Assembly: GCA_949752745.1 (NCBI GenBank)
Contig: OX457032.1
Location: 11,667,543-11,731,542 of the forward strand
Length of the DNA: 64,000 nucleotides
Source of the DNA: Protula sp. h YS-2021
Lineage: Eukaryota; Annelida; Polychaeta; Sabellida; Serpulidae
Direction of reading: 5' to 3'
In this document: in pieces, positions 1 to 12,900 of the stretch
Layout: every line of letters begins with the position of its first letter
Numbering within the stretch: position 1 is the first letter of the stretch
Translations under genes and position numbers: made by a program
Notes under the pieces: model-generated
What the model saw: only the letters and a program-made list of their open reading frames with translations
Told to the model about the DNA's origin: nothing
Databases searched by the model: none

Positions 1-183
1 TTGGTAAATTAAAAAGTATTTCTGTTAATATTGATTTTTATTTTGTTCAGAGAAAAAATTATTTTGCGAAATATAAAAAAATTAAATTACAGCTTGTTTG
101 ATGACAAAGGACTGACAGAAATAGATGTCATTGGAAACGCTACTGTGATCTTTGTGGTCCGCTACAGCACAGTGTCAAATACC

Positions 184-490
184 CTCTCGTTCGTCTTCTA
201 CAATCTGGCTCTCCACCAAGTCTTCCAGGTTAAACTCATACAAGAGAAAGACGACACACTCAAGCGCAAGGTTTAAACATTTAAATACCAAACACCCTGT
301 CCTTTGTTTTTGTAATTTGGCCCTCCACAAAGTCTTCCAGGTTAAACTCATACAACAAGAGACAGGCGACACGCTCAGTATCAAGATATGAAATACATAC
401 CACACAATGTTCTATCCCTATCCCCGACTTCTACAATCTGTTCGTCCTCACAAAAGGCAGGTAAACTCATATAAGGGACGATATACGCAG
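184..490. repeat. Tandem repeat, about 120 bp unit, three copies
   Basis: The phrase GTCTTCCAGGTTAAACTCAT recurs near 221 and 332, and a decayed third copy (GGCAGGTAAACTCATATAAG) lies near 457. Each follows a CTACAATCTG/TGTAATTTGG stretch. The short open frames across this block come from the repeat and are not treated as genes. The last copy is the most degenerate. From 491 to about 940 I see no gene or repeat. Confidence 0.7.
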
Positions 491-945
491 CTGCAAGGTA
501 TCTGACATTATTTGACAGTATCAACCACATTATCCGCTTTTTTCAACAATCCAGCCTTATTGATTGCATAAAGTAATTTTTCTTCTGGAATCTGACCTTT
601 TGCTATGTTTGCTTTTTTAAAGTATAAAACTCTCAATAGCTTTTGAAAAGAGAAGATTTTTCGAGGGCTCTGATATATTTTAATCTATGAAGTAAGCTTG
701 GATGAAATAAAATTTTGAGTGTACCAACGTTTTGGTTCTATCGACAATCCAACACAAAACAATATCAGGTTATTATCAGGTTATACCAAATCAATCAAAA
801 TTCGACGCACTGTTAAAATCAAACTCTTATTTTATTTGGTTCAATTGTATCCGTCCACATACACGCATGAAACAACAACTAATACTTTGATTTTAGTAAA
901 TGCAAGTGATTTTTTCACGTTATGTTATTTTTTTCGACGACAACG

Positions 946-1345
946 TGCTATGATCACCATCCACTATGGTCACAATCGCACTAGGATTGCCATCTTGCTA
1001 GAACCGCCGTCTTACTATGATCACCATGTCTGTTTAATCGCAATCTTGCTATAGTCATCATCCCGCTAGAATAACAATCTTTCTCAAATCACCATCCCGC
1101 CTGGAACGTCATTCTGCTAAAATCGCCATTTCGTTATGATCACAGTGTTTGCATGATCACTACTTCCTCCGTAATCACCACCTGCCATAATCAATATTCC
1201 ATTATAGTCACCACTTACTGTGATCACTATCCCCCAGTGACTGTTATTCACCATTTTCACCAGCCCGCTTTTACAACCATTTCTCTAGCATCACCACGCC
1301 AGTTTGAAAATTATCACTCTACGATAACTACCTCAATTTGATCAT
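946..1345. repeat. Degenerate short-unit minisatellite (about 21 bp)
   Basis: Variants of ATCACCATCCCGCTAGA follow one another (for example near 952, 1021, 1057, 1081 and 1135), drifting to CACC/ATCACTAC-type units toward 1345. Units are imperfect. The open frames inside it are products of the repeat. Confidence 0.65.
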
Positions 1346-1438
1346 TTGGTTACACTTTAGAGAGTATAACAATTTGCTGAATATTTTTATTACAAATTCT
1401 CTGAACAGATTGCAATCATATAGTCACTTGTGTTTCAG

Positions 1439-1980
1439 GGACCTTTCTACGAACACTTATCTGAGCTACAGTACTTATAACAGATGATTGATGAGGCATT
1501 AAGACTCTATCCAGCTCCAAGGTTACAACAACTACTAAGTTTAGATTCCCATCGACTCATTTGTTTTAGAACTTGCAGAGTTGTTACATACACGAAGTAT
1601 AGTGACCCATCCTTAAGTTTTGCTCTTATTACCTGTTACATTTCTGTGATACCGTGCTGCTAAAAACGTTCACAAATAAGAATGCTTGTTGAGAACGCTT
1701 TATTTGTCAATATATAGTGTCACTGTAAATAAAGATAATAGTAGCAGCGCATTCAATAAAATAAGTTTACATTAGTGTACTTCTTTAAGTCTGCTGAAGT
1801 TTATATATTTAACAGATTTTGCCTTGCAATCTGTAGCACAAGAGTTGAACGGTCTGTAGAGCGAGATATAGAAATCAATGGCTACTGTCTGAGCAAAAGC
1901 ATGTTCACTGGAATACCAATCCATGCACTACACATGGATCCACAAGTATGGCCTGATCCGGAACGATTTGATCCGGATAG
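1439..1980 (+). pseudogene. Cytochrome P450 fragment (CYP3-clan-like), two exons with a nonsense codon
   Basis: Exon a (1439-1521) encodes YEHLSELQYL-stop-QMIDEALRLYPAPR. This is the P450 K-helix, with the invariant ExxR seen as EALR. Exon b (1843-1980) encodes RSVERDIEINGY followed by the DPQVWPDPERFDPDR segment, the PERF region after the K helix. Acceptors (TTTCAG, CACAAG) and donors (GTTACA, GTAAAT) are present, and the exon phases join in frame across PR|V. A TAA at 1478-1480 interrupts the K helix where the family normally has D or E. I found neither the heme-binding Cys loop exon downstream nor the N-terminal exons upstream, so this is a broken remnant. The family is a heme monooxygenase of the endoplasmic reticulum. 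Class assignment to the CYP3 clan is by the DIEINGY...IP.HALHxDP pattern only. Confidence 0.82.
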
Positions 1981-4724
1981 GTAAATACTTTGTTTTTAAG
2001 AGACAATGCTTTCATATCCACACATGTTTTAGGAGACGATACGCTTTCCTGAGAGATATAAAAGCTATTAGGTTTTAAATGTTTTAAGTCATGACAAAAT
2101 GCAGGTAAAGTTTGTTATTGAGAAGTCGTAAGCCCTAATGCCCTTTATGTGAGAAGACAGCTCACGGTATATCAGTAATGTAACATAGTAACGCGTATCA
2201 TGGGTAAGTAAACACATGTTATTGTTTTATGAAAATAAAAACGCAGCATGTTAATATCTAATGTCTTTTGCCTGAACAAACGCGAAACGAGCTATGGCAA
2301 GAAGTGGCAACAAAAATACATTTATTTTTGGATTTGGTTTGATCTGAATAATCTGAGCATTTTCCTTAGCTAGAAGGACATAATCGGTCTCCTTCAAGGA
2401 AACAAACAAAATACACAAACAAATAACAATATAATACATTATGCACATTATGAATAAAGGGTTGGGGATGGGAGTTTTAGTAAATTTATGATGTTTTTAA
2501 AACGAATTAAGCAGTGAACAAGGCTATAAATCATACGACCAATTAAAATTTAGTAAGGGAATCATAGCTAGATGACAGACGACTATAGACAAATAAATAA
2601 ACAATATTAAATTTGACCTTTAATAGAAGCATTAGTGGGCTAAAGAAACTAACAAACGGAGAAAACTAGCCTGAAGAAGACGGAGTGCGTAGAGAAAGGG
2701 GCTAATGTTTCGCCCTTATTTGACGTATTTGTCTAGGCAGGCCTCGACTGATTTCAAATGAATTTTACAGCAGGGCCAATTATAAAGTCAAGGGCATTTC
2801 TCGGATGTACATGTAGTTTGATTTTAGTGTTAAGGCTTTCTCAAGACTTTCAACAGGTATCAGGGCATATCTCGACAGAATACGTCGTTTTGGTTATGTT
2901 TAGCTGTTTAAGTACGCGAAAGTGAGTTTTTAGCCTTCATGTGTTATTGTCGCTGTTAGAATTTCGTGTTCAGCGTTTTGAGTGTTCTGAGCGTCTTTGT
3001 GATTCTGTTTGTGCTCTACACGGTTTGTTGTGATGCGGAACGCATGTGAGTGTCGAGTGACGCCCTTCGGTGCAGTGTTTCCCTTTCAGGTTTGTTTGAT
3101 GTCGTTTTGTTAGATGTTGGGTCATCTAAAAATTTACTTATATATCAAGTATACCGGTTATCTCCAGGAGTCGATATCGAAATTTCAAGTTTCACATAGC
3201 ATTGTGTAGAACGCGCCAAGATTGCGCACCTGGCAGTATTTTTGTGCTTAAAAATTTTCATATTGTCGATTTTTAAGACGAGTGAAATTTTTGTGCTACA
3301 TAGCACAAACTTTGCGTGTAATTTTCAAGTATTTAGAAATACCAGAGATTATAACCGACAAAGCCTTTTTGTAGACAAGTTCGCGATCTTCCCAAAAACA
3401 TCACTTTTTGTTCCATATGTCACTTGTAACATATGTTTTTGGGCAGCTATTTTCTTATTGGTTCTTAGTTTAGGCGGAAAACTCCATGATTGGTACATTT
3501 TTAATTAGCGGCGGCTGTTCTGCCAGCGAGTATATAATGAACACGCTTGCTGCGCCGTCAGCAGTTGATTTTGTGAAGGCATAGAGGTCACACGTCCTGG
3601 TGGTGCACAGGAAGTTGTTATTTGTGGTGCTGGTGCACGGATAGTTGTCATTATGGATAGAGTAGAATAAGAGAAATAAAAAGAAATACTCAAATGAGAG
3701 ATTAGTTTATTTCCACTGCAGTTTCACTGGATATAAATAGAAACAGAATTTTGGAAATTATAAAACGTTTCAATCTTGCTCCATCGAAAGTCACACGACA
3801 CCTTACATGAGGACCCGCTAATATCGTGACAAATACAAACACGAAGAATATAGACCACAAAATCCTGATTGCTGTGATATCTAAGCCATTGAGCAAGTGG
3901 CTCCAAATTAAACAATGGGAAAGCTTGAACATGATGAAAAGGCATTTGAAGTCTTCGGTATTTGCATGTCTTGCAAAGGTAGATTCTACTAAAGTTGATT
4001 TTTGCGCATAGTTGTTACACTTTTCTGGAAATTTATGATTTTTTCTTCAAATAAATTTTGAAGTCGACGACTGAGGTTGACAAACCCTGAACACGGTTAT
4101 AAGTTACATGAGCAATTAACATTTGCTTGCGGGAATCAAACAAACGATAAAACAAAACAATTAAAACAACATTCAATAGAAACAGCAATACTATTTTATT
4201 ATAATAATCAGGTTCACACCTGTGAAGAAACCGTCTCGCGATCCTCTTCAGTAGATGCCATTTGGCTACCTTCCCCGAAGCTGTCTCGGCATGAGATTAG
4301 GATTGATGGAAATGAAAAACGCCATAATCAAAGTGTTGCAAAGTACTGCATTCTTCCCTGTAGTAAGACACAGGTGAATTGCTTTTCATTTCATGTTGTT
4401 CACTGTAATGTATACAGAGCGTACCTTATTTCTTTGCCTTTTTATATATGGTGTTATTGACAATGTTGACTATCGGCGGAGAACTAACTATTAAATGTAT
4501 TTTTATGAAGTGTATAAGTCTCCTTAAAAATTACATGGTCTCCATATGATATCACTAAACATTATGTGCATTATTTACCAGTATATAAATGCTTCCGGTA
4601 CTTGCTTCAGGTTCCACTAAAGCTTCATCCGATCCGCGTCCTACCCGTGGAAGGCTGGTGTGTTAAAGCAGAGCCAAGAGTGTACTAAAGAACTGTCACC
4701 TTGCTCAGTCACGTCTTGGACACT
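1981..4724. other. Intergenic, no gene recognised
   Basis: AT-rich sequence. Short open frames at 2251-2448, 3242-3508, 3505-3945 and 4077-4460 show no recognisable domain, no codon-like composition and no convincing splice partners. The P450 heme-loop exon was looked for here and not found. Confidence 0.5.
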
Positions 4725-5110
4725 ACAAATGCAGGATGAATGAAAGTAGTGTTTGCAAGCAAATTGATGACTTCTGCACCCTCATGTCGTAGGAACTGCA
4801 GAGGCAGGATGAATGAAAGCAAAACCAAGTGTTTGCGAGTAATTTATTTACTTCTGAAAACCAAAACCAGGAATTTACTAGTGAATGCTTGGTTACTTCT
4901 TCATCAAGATTTCAGGAACAAACGAAAAAAAAAACAAAACATTTCCGAATCAATTGTTTACTTCGACACCCTCACATCATAAGGACCGTCATAGCAGGAT
5001 GAATTAGGATACAAGCAAGAGATTATGAGTGATTATTTTTACTTCGGCAATCTCACGTTTTAGCACTGCCAATGCAAATTGAATTAGAGCAGAAACAAGT
5101 AAGTGTTAAC
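4725..5110. repeat. Degenerate tandem repeat keyed by GCAGGATGAAT
   Basis: GCAGGATGAATGAA/GAATTAGGA occurs near 4732, 4805 and 4996, with a decayed version near 5071. Each is followed by an AAGTGTTTGCGAGTAATTT-like segment and TTTACTTC. Spacing varies from about 70 to 190 bp. The open frame at 4740-4982 follows this repeat. Confidence 0.55.
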
Positions 5111-5460
5111 TGATATCAGCTCCAGTACTGAGTAAATAACCACAATCTTCACGCGTCGCGGCTACGTGTAGCGGTGTCCAGCCATTCCACCCATTTTTAG
5201 CAATTAGAGCCTTGAATTTGAGCAGTGTATCGATATCACTATTACAGGCACAATGAATGGCAGAATCACCACTACTGTCCAACACCTCAGTTAATGCACG
5301 CTGTCTAACGACGTGTCAGCAATTCTGTGGCTTGAATACAGACACGCTACAAATAACGCTGTAGCTTTGTTCCTTATCTGAGATTTACAATTGTGGATTT
5401 GATCTACGTCGATAGAGTCATTGATTTGATGTCGTAGAGAAGACAAAGGGATCTTCTTAG
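5110..5460 (-). pseudogene. Ankyrin-repeat protein fragment, frameshifted
   Basis: On the minus strand 5317-5112 reads GDSAIHCACNSDIDTLLKF followed by NGWNGWTPLHVAATREDCGYLL and a stop. This contains a clear ankyrin TPLHVAA core preceded by a degenerate GDSAIHCAC unit. Upstream (about 5460-5320), in another frame, NKATALFVACLYSSH continues the ankyrin pattern, so at least one frameshift separates them. There is no start codon and no other ankyrin units were found, so I read it as a decayed fragment. Ankyrin repeats are generic protein-binding modules, so no function can be given. Confidence 0.62.
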
Positions 5461-6900
5461 TAACCATTGCAAGTTTGAACCAGCTCTATTAAAGGCATGC
5501 TGAGACTATCTGTCAACCAACACAGCAAGCAAACTAGACAGAACTCAAGCGGCCATAAAACAGTACTCGATTTTTATACAAACCAGAGATTCCAACACAC
5601 TTTGTGATATCTATGTCACATGAGTGCATTAAAGTTTTTTTGCATGTGTAATATGTGCATTACACTCGTTTTGACTGTGGTAAAAATTAAGTGGTAAATA
5701 GTGGTAAAAATTAAAAAGAAACAAAAAAGGCGACAAGGTGGTTACATGTTTAAATGGTTTAAATGTCTAAATGGTACTCTTTTGTAGTTTACTATGAGCT
5801 TTAATAGGAATACAAGTACATTTTAAACTCTTTGTTAATTAATTGTAAAACAGGCTAATTAATTGGGTTAAATGCTTACTTCAATGGTATTCAAAACTCT
5901 GTTCGAATTTGTTCCCTCTCCTTGGGAATCAGTTAACCGATTCTTAAAAATACTTATATTTAACCAGAACAACGCCACACATTTTCATGTTCCGTTATTT
6001 ACCATCGCAATACAAAAAAGCCATATACCTGAAACAAATACACGATAGGCCTCCAAATCAGTTTCTGCTTATTGAGTAATAACAAGGCCCTGTTTTCTTT
6101 GCAATGAATGCATTGCACTGTAAAACCATTGTAAGCGCTATTTCGTTTGTGGCACTGTTTATAAAACATGCACTGACTGTGCCTGGCCTTCCCTATTATC
6201 GTCATTTGTGGTTCCATTGCTTTGAGGTGCCTGTGGTTTTATTGTCGCTAGTCTGTTGTTTCTAAAGTTCCGTTATTTTTGCGGTTCCGTTGTTTTTGCA
6301 GCGCTTTTGTTTATGAGGTAAGTTTGTTTTGTGAATCCGATGGTTTTGGGACAAAATCACCTAGCACGGGCCATATCACCTAGCACGCCATTTTAACAAT
6401 TTGAAAGCTTTGCGCCGCATTTTTTATCATGGTTATTTGATTTTCTCATGATCTTAGGTATGTCTTTTACTGATACATTACTCATTCAATTATTTTATTC
6501 AAAACTATAAGATCTTTCGTGTGTAATGTTATGTCAACAAACTGACTTAATATTTCACAGGTGGTTTCTAACTAGCAATCATTTTGCTTGGCAAGTACGT
6601 CTGTTTTTTTTCATCAAGGAATTTTGAGATACAAAACTTGTCATAATTAGCCCAGCCTCCATTTTCCATTTATCTGCACCTATGCAAAACCGAAACTTTT
6701 CCAGAACTTTTCAGAGCATAGCATAGGAGAGTTCTCAGAAGCATAGCATCTATGTCAAATATTGTAAAATGACGCAAAAATTTGATTACATGCTTAAATA
6801 AGAAAAATGAAAAATAATACAATGCTGCAAGAATTAAAGTTGTACTTTATAACATTGTGTACACGAAAAAGGAGGTTTAAAATACAATAAAAAGACCATT
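5461..6900. other. Intergenic, nothing recognised
   Basis: AT-rich sequence with a 72-codon minus-strand open frame (5999-6217) that resembles no family I know. No repeats or RNA genes seen. Confidence 0.45.
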
Positions 6901-6907
6901 TCAACTT

Positions 6908-6913
6908 TTTATT
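6908..6913 (-). promoter_or_regulatory. Poly(A) signal of the 6.95-kb C1q gene
   Basis: AATAAA on the minus strand about 37 bases downstream of the C1q stop codon at 6950. The position and strand suit the 3' end of that gene. Confidence 0.6.
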
Positions 6914-6949
6914 TGATACCAATAACAATTAATCGATTTCTACTATAAA

Positions 6950-9900
6950 TTAGAACTGATAGAGCAGATAACCCGAAAATACACAGTTTCTGCCATTTTC
7001 AAATATATAACGGCTGGTACTACCTGATTCGACAAAGACGATTTGACCCACAATGCACTGAGTGACAACAAGGGTACTCGCTTGCTCTCTGACGTCATTA
7101 CTTGCCAAAGCAGCACCAATTGCGTATTCATCAAGCATGATGCTAACATACAATGACCGATTATCACCGGAATTGAAGCTTGTACTAAATAAGTACACCC
7201 CATTTACAGGACAAGTAAAGACACTGGTCAGCCGATTATAATGTCCGCCAAAGTTACTCTCTATCTCACTGAACTGTATGACGTCACCATCTTCATACTC
7301 CGCAGTATTTTGTGCGAACGCCGAAAAACCTATTGCTTCCTCTACGTCTGTAACATAACGAAACAGAAACATAACGAAATGACATTAATGCAGGGAAGAA
7401 ATTACCCGAGAGTTCAATTTACTTATACAATCGTTCGAAAGTGTTTTCCCCCTTTTGCCGGCCTAAAAGAGATGCAATTTTTTAAAAGTGTTTTTTGGAC
7501 CCCGGTAGTGGAGTGGCTCGCTCAAAGATTTGAATATGAAATTACTTTACATTACATTACATGGGTTTATATAGCGCATGAACATTAAATGGTCAATCCG
7601 CTTTAAAATTATGAAAAATTACTAGACTAAAAATTAAATGGTTAGTACAATTTAACTTAATACTGTCAAAACTATTACTCGGAACACTGGTTAATAATGA
7701 TAGTCAATAGAAGTGTGTTTTAAATCCTCTTTAAAACGATTGATGCACTTAGTGTTCATGAGTTTTTGTGGCAAGGAGTTCCATAGCTTTGGTGCTGCTG
7801 TACTAAAAGCTCTGTCTCCACCGTATTTTAAGGAAGTCTTTGGTAGAGATAATAATGACTCGTCTTGCGCAGAACGTAGACTGGGTTCATGACTAACATT
7901 TCACGAATATAAACTGGTGCAACATTATTTAGCGCTTTGAGCGTCCACAGGAGTATCCCATACTTGATGCGAGATCTGATCGGTAACCAATGCAATTCAC
8001 GCAAGGTTCTGGTGATATGGTCATGCTTGGTCTGACCGGTGATCAGCTTAGCTGCATAGTTTTGCAGTCGCTGCAGCGATTCTAGTTACTACTCTGAGAT
8101 GGCGTCTAGCAGCATGTTAATAAAATCGAGTTTGGATAGAATGAGAGAATTAACAAGAGTTCTAGTTGCGTCGACAGTCAAACATGGTGTTATCACTCTT
8201 AATTGTCGTGATTGGTAGTATCCTACTTTGGTAAGGTTATTCAAGTGCGCTACGATTTTTAATTCACTTTCAAAAAAGCACCGAGATTCCGTAGGCACCA
8301 GGTTTGCTTGCACTTTACACAGTTGATGCCTTCTGCCAAAAATTGATAAACTCTGTTTTGGACTTGTCTAGCTGTAACTTGTGTTTGGAAATCCAAATCC
8401 GGTTGTTTCTATTGCGTTATGTAGATAAGCAATTCTATCTCTCTGAGACTGAACAGATTTGTCACTTGGTAGAGTTGGAAAACGTCTGCAAAAAAGGTGA
8501 AACAGGACTTGTGATTCTCTGAGCAAGGAACCGAGATCCCGATGTATATTGTTTATACATCCTGGGACTCAATTGCTTGTGAATATACATAGCCAATTTT
8601 AACCTTTTGTGATCGTTTACTAAGATATAACCGAAACCAATTTAGGACGGCGCCGGAAACATGGAAGTTGCTTTCAAGGTTTCTCAGAAACCATGTTTGC
8701 AAGTGTCAAAAGCGGCTGACAGATCTAAAAGTGCTAACATTACTATCTGCCGCTATATTACTATAGCCACGAGAATATCGCTTTGAACTTATATTAGTGC
8801 TGATTCGGTGCAGCTACCAGCCTTGTAGGTGGACTGTGAGAATTTATCACTGTGTTGTGCGAATTGGTCGGAGACGTGCTGTGTTCAAGTATTTTTTAAA
8901 CAAACGGCAGATTTGAAATTGATCTATAATTTTTAATTCCAATTCCGCGTTGGCCTTTTTCAACAGAAGCTTCACTGTTGCTTGCTTGAACGATGCTGGT
9001 ACAGTTCCTGTAGCAAGGGACTTCTTAATGACGGCAGCTAGCGTAGAAGCTGTTGTGTCTATGCAAGCCTTAAATAAAAACTTCGTTATTGGATCCAGCT
9101 CGAATAAGATTACTGTAGTAGGTGGATTTTTCATGCCGGAGAAGCCAATTGTATCGATTTCTGAGTTTTTGAAATGTAGAAAAATGTCCAGTGTCTTTTG
9201 TTCAATGGTTCAACAACATTGTTGCAACTGGTGGTGACTGGTAATGAATCAAATAAACAAACTACTTATTTGAAATCATCTTCTGTTAAGTTCCTTTTCC
9301 CATTTTATTTCGCATGTTATATTTAATAACATTCTAAATCATTATTTGAAGAAGAACAAGTACTTAATGACATTCTAAATAGTTTTGAAAAAAGAACACT
9401 AAACATGATTAAGTAATGACTATATGTTCTTAACAGCCGACTCTGAAAGACCATGCTCTAAAATACACAATGGATGATATCGCATAACTTACGCGCATGT
9501 TATTTTTATCATTTTAATGCTTTTTTTAAAATAAATAGGAATATTATTAATTATAGCATGTGAAATATATTTCAGCTTTAAAAATAAAGATTATACAGAA
9601 ATCAGTGGTATCCGTTGTTTGTGGTGGTATTGCATACGACTTATGCAGGGGACAATCTGAGAAATTTGGTTGTCAATTATTAGAAAAAATGATTGCTTTT
9701 CATGTCGTTTTCCTCGGTAGCCTAAAATGTAAGGAGGGTGTTTTAGTAATATATAGTTATATAAATTTTCATATAAATATAAATGTTAAATAAAGGTCCC
9801 TTTAGTGCATGTATATATCGAAGTCTCCTTAACACTGGAACAAAGGAGCAGACGGACCAGGTAAAACTAATATACCTCGGGGGAAAATATAAAACAGCAA

Positions 9901-12900
9901 GATCCAGGGGGGGGGGTAGTTATTGCAAATCAGAAGCATACATACAAGTTATAGACACTTATACAAAGACTACACCCAAAACAAGTAACACAGATAAATG
10001 AAATCTTAACAAGACAAGTCTTCAAACATATGAATGTTAATCGTGAGATTTTGCACATTCACAACCAATAATAAGCATAAATTTTATGCAATAACCTTTT
10101 CACAATCAGCATATGACACAAACATGCACAACTTACAATTAAAACCAGTGGGTCAGTGAAGTCATTCACCGTGGAACAAAGAAAGAGATCAAAGCACAAA
10201 AACTCTCTTTATTTTGGAGAGAGTGGTACATAAAACCGTGTCCTTTTTTACTCACTTTTGTACTGATCCCAAAAATAGTCCACCTGAACACAACAAAAAT
10301 CCCATTGGTGTTTTGCTATTTCAATGTTTCATACCTGAAATTCTGTTGTTTTTAAACTGCAGTCCCATTGCGAAGGAAAGCTGGGTAATCAATTTTGCGC
10401 ACACGCTCGTATAACACACACTGCTACGCCAACTCAGTATTTAAAAGACTAAAAAGAGCTTGACATTGACCTTGAAGTGCGTGAACGCGTTTTTATAATA
10501 CTAACGCTCTATCAAATAGGCTAACCCTCACAAATCACCGTTTTAACTTTTCTCACAAAACGTATTCATTACACCAAATTATGAAAAGGACTGTTACCAT
10601 TATTATGGTGAGATCCTACATACACCGCTCAGTTACTTAGAAGATCTAATGGAAGACGTCATTCACACTTGAGAAATGTTTGGTAATTTTGAGCGACGGG
10701 TTCCCACACACTCAAATGGCTGAGGGCGTGTGCATGAACAGCCTTGAAGAGTTGCATCCCTCACCTTCAAATGAAACCTTTTCCTTTCCGTCCAACATTC
10801 GAATAAGGACTTTTGTCATATCCTCCATTAAGTAGTCATACACAAACCTTTTTTCACAGACACAGACAAACTCAGCAAAGTTCGTTTTATGTCAAATATC
10901 CATAATATCAACATATTGTATCGGAAGAATAGCACAGAAGTTCTTTTTCACTGGAGTAATATCCACCACCGCACACTTGAGGTTCAGCTAAACAATTACG
11001 CCATTTTTGCTGCAATTATCTTCAGCTATGCCTTCATAAACAGGTTTGCCCTCCAAAATTTTTAAATGCATCACTAACTTTGCACTTGATTTTGTACTCT
11101 TGCCAAAGGCACAGCTGGCTATTTGGATCCGGCACAGTTTGTTCATTTCAAAAACATGAAATTTAAGAAACGTATAATATAAAATGTAAGACAAGAAAAT
11201 AATATAAAATTTTAAATAAAAAAATGATATGAAATGTTTCTACCCACCACTTAAAATGAATGCTGACATCGACAGCGAGTGAAGTCCTAATGCTGGTTTT
11301 TAACAAAAGGCTTCTTCAAGCACTTAAAGGTAGGATACGATACTGCGTGACACTTAATGACTTGTTTGCACCACAGACAAGTTGGTAATTCCAGCAATTT
11401 CTGCGTATCTTTAAACAGTAAATTCTACGTGATAACTTTCTGAAAATTCTCCATCAGACTCTAAAAGCTCTCCTAACACAGTTTTTCAGCTCAGTAATTT
11501 AGAGCTTAATTGAAAGCCCGTGTTGTGCTGGTTACACTGGTGAAAATCCGTTCTTGTTAAAAGTTAAGCTGAGTGAATGTTTCCCTGTCCTGATGCTATT
11601 CTCAGCCCGCTACTATTTCCTTCCCCTTTTGATATTCCGTGTCCTGCCTCTAAAAAATATATTCCCCATCAGGCTTCAACGAGCTTTTATGTCGGTTACA
11701 TTGGAAAAACAACTGGTTAACAATGTGTGCCAAGTTAAAGTTTCCACGGTAAAAGCTTCCAGTGAAAGCTTCTCTGTAACTGTTTCTGTTCTGTCGGTCA
11801 CAATGCCGAAAACAGTACGTTTCTTGTCAAGCCTGATTATAAACTTATGCCATGTTTATGTTTCTACTGTGAAAGCTTCCCTTCCCTGTCACTGTTTCTG
11901 GTCAAACAGCTGAGTAATTAATTTAGCTTGATTGAAAGACCTTGTCACTCTGGTAAAAACGCACATTCTATTAAGTCTTGTTCAAAAAGTATGCTTCTTC
12001 ATACTGCTGCCATTTCGTGAACTGTAGTTGCTTCTTACATAGCTGTATTGATGATTGCTGTCCAAACACCCAATGCCTGATTCACTTTCGTGCCTACTTA
12101 AAAAAATGTCCTAAAAGTGCAACCTCATCTAGAAAAATTTCCCAATGGGGGATTCCATGTCCGGTTCTGGGGGGTAGGCCCAAGTCCGGTGTATAGCCGT
12201 GTCCGGAAAGGAGGTTAGCTCAATGTCCAGATCTACAGGTGTACATGTCAGGGCATAGGGGGTAGGTCCATGTCCGAACCTGAGAAAGGCTGAGTCCATG
12301 GCTGGATCTAGAGGGAAAGATCCATGCCCCGGCCAAAACAAAAATGTTTAAGGGAATTTTATGGGATAAGCTTTCGGCCCCTGGGTGACAGGATATAAGG
12401 CGCGCTACGCATTAAATTGATCACTTGTGACATATTCTTTAAACGATGAACAACAACAACCAGATGAGTTTCCTGCAGTGATGCCAAGTGTGATTCCCAG
12501 CAGCATCGGCTGGCCGCCAGTACTACAAAGCTTACTTCTTCTTGCTTACAAGGACTTCAATATGACGCTAAATACCGTGCAGGAATTTACACACTGCGCA
12601 CATTATTTGTTAATCTGAAAGTGTGTCCTGTATGCTTGCATTGAGCATAGAGATGGAGAGAAAGGACATGTGCTCGATTACATCATTACGCGCACCTGTG
12701 ATAACATAAATGCCCAAAACGTGAGAATTTGTTACCTTATTTCTGATCATAACTTGGTCTTTTATAAATTAACTGTAAATAAGTAAAAAATGAACGCGGA
12801 AATGTGAAGTTTCGTAATTTATGACACATGAGCGTACCCTCTCTTAGAGAGGACATTCGGAAATTAGACCTATTACAGTCATATTAAAGCATGGATCTTC

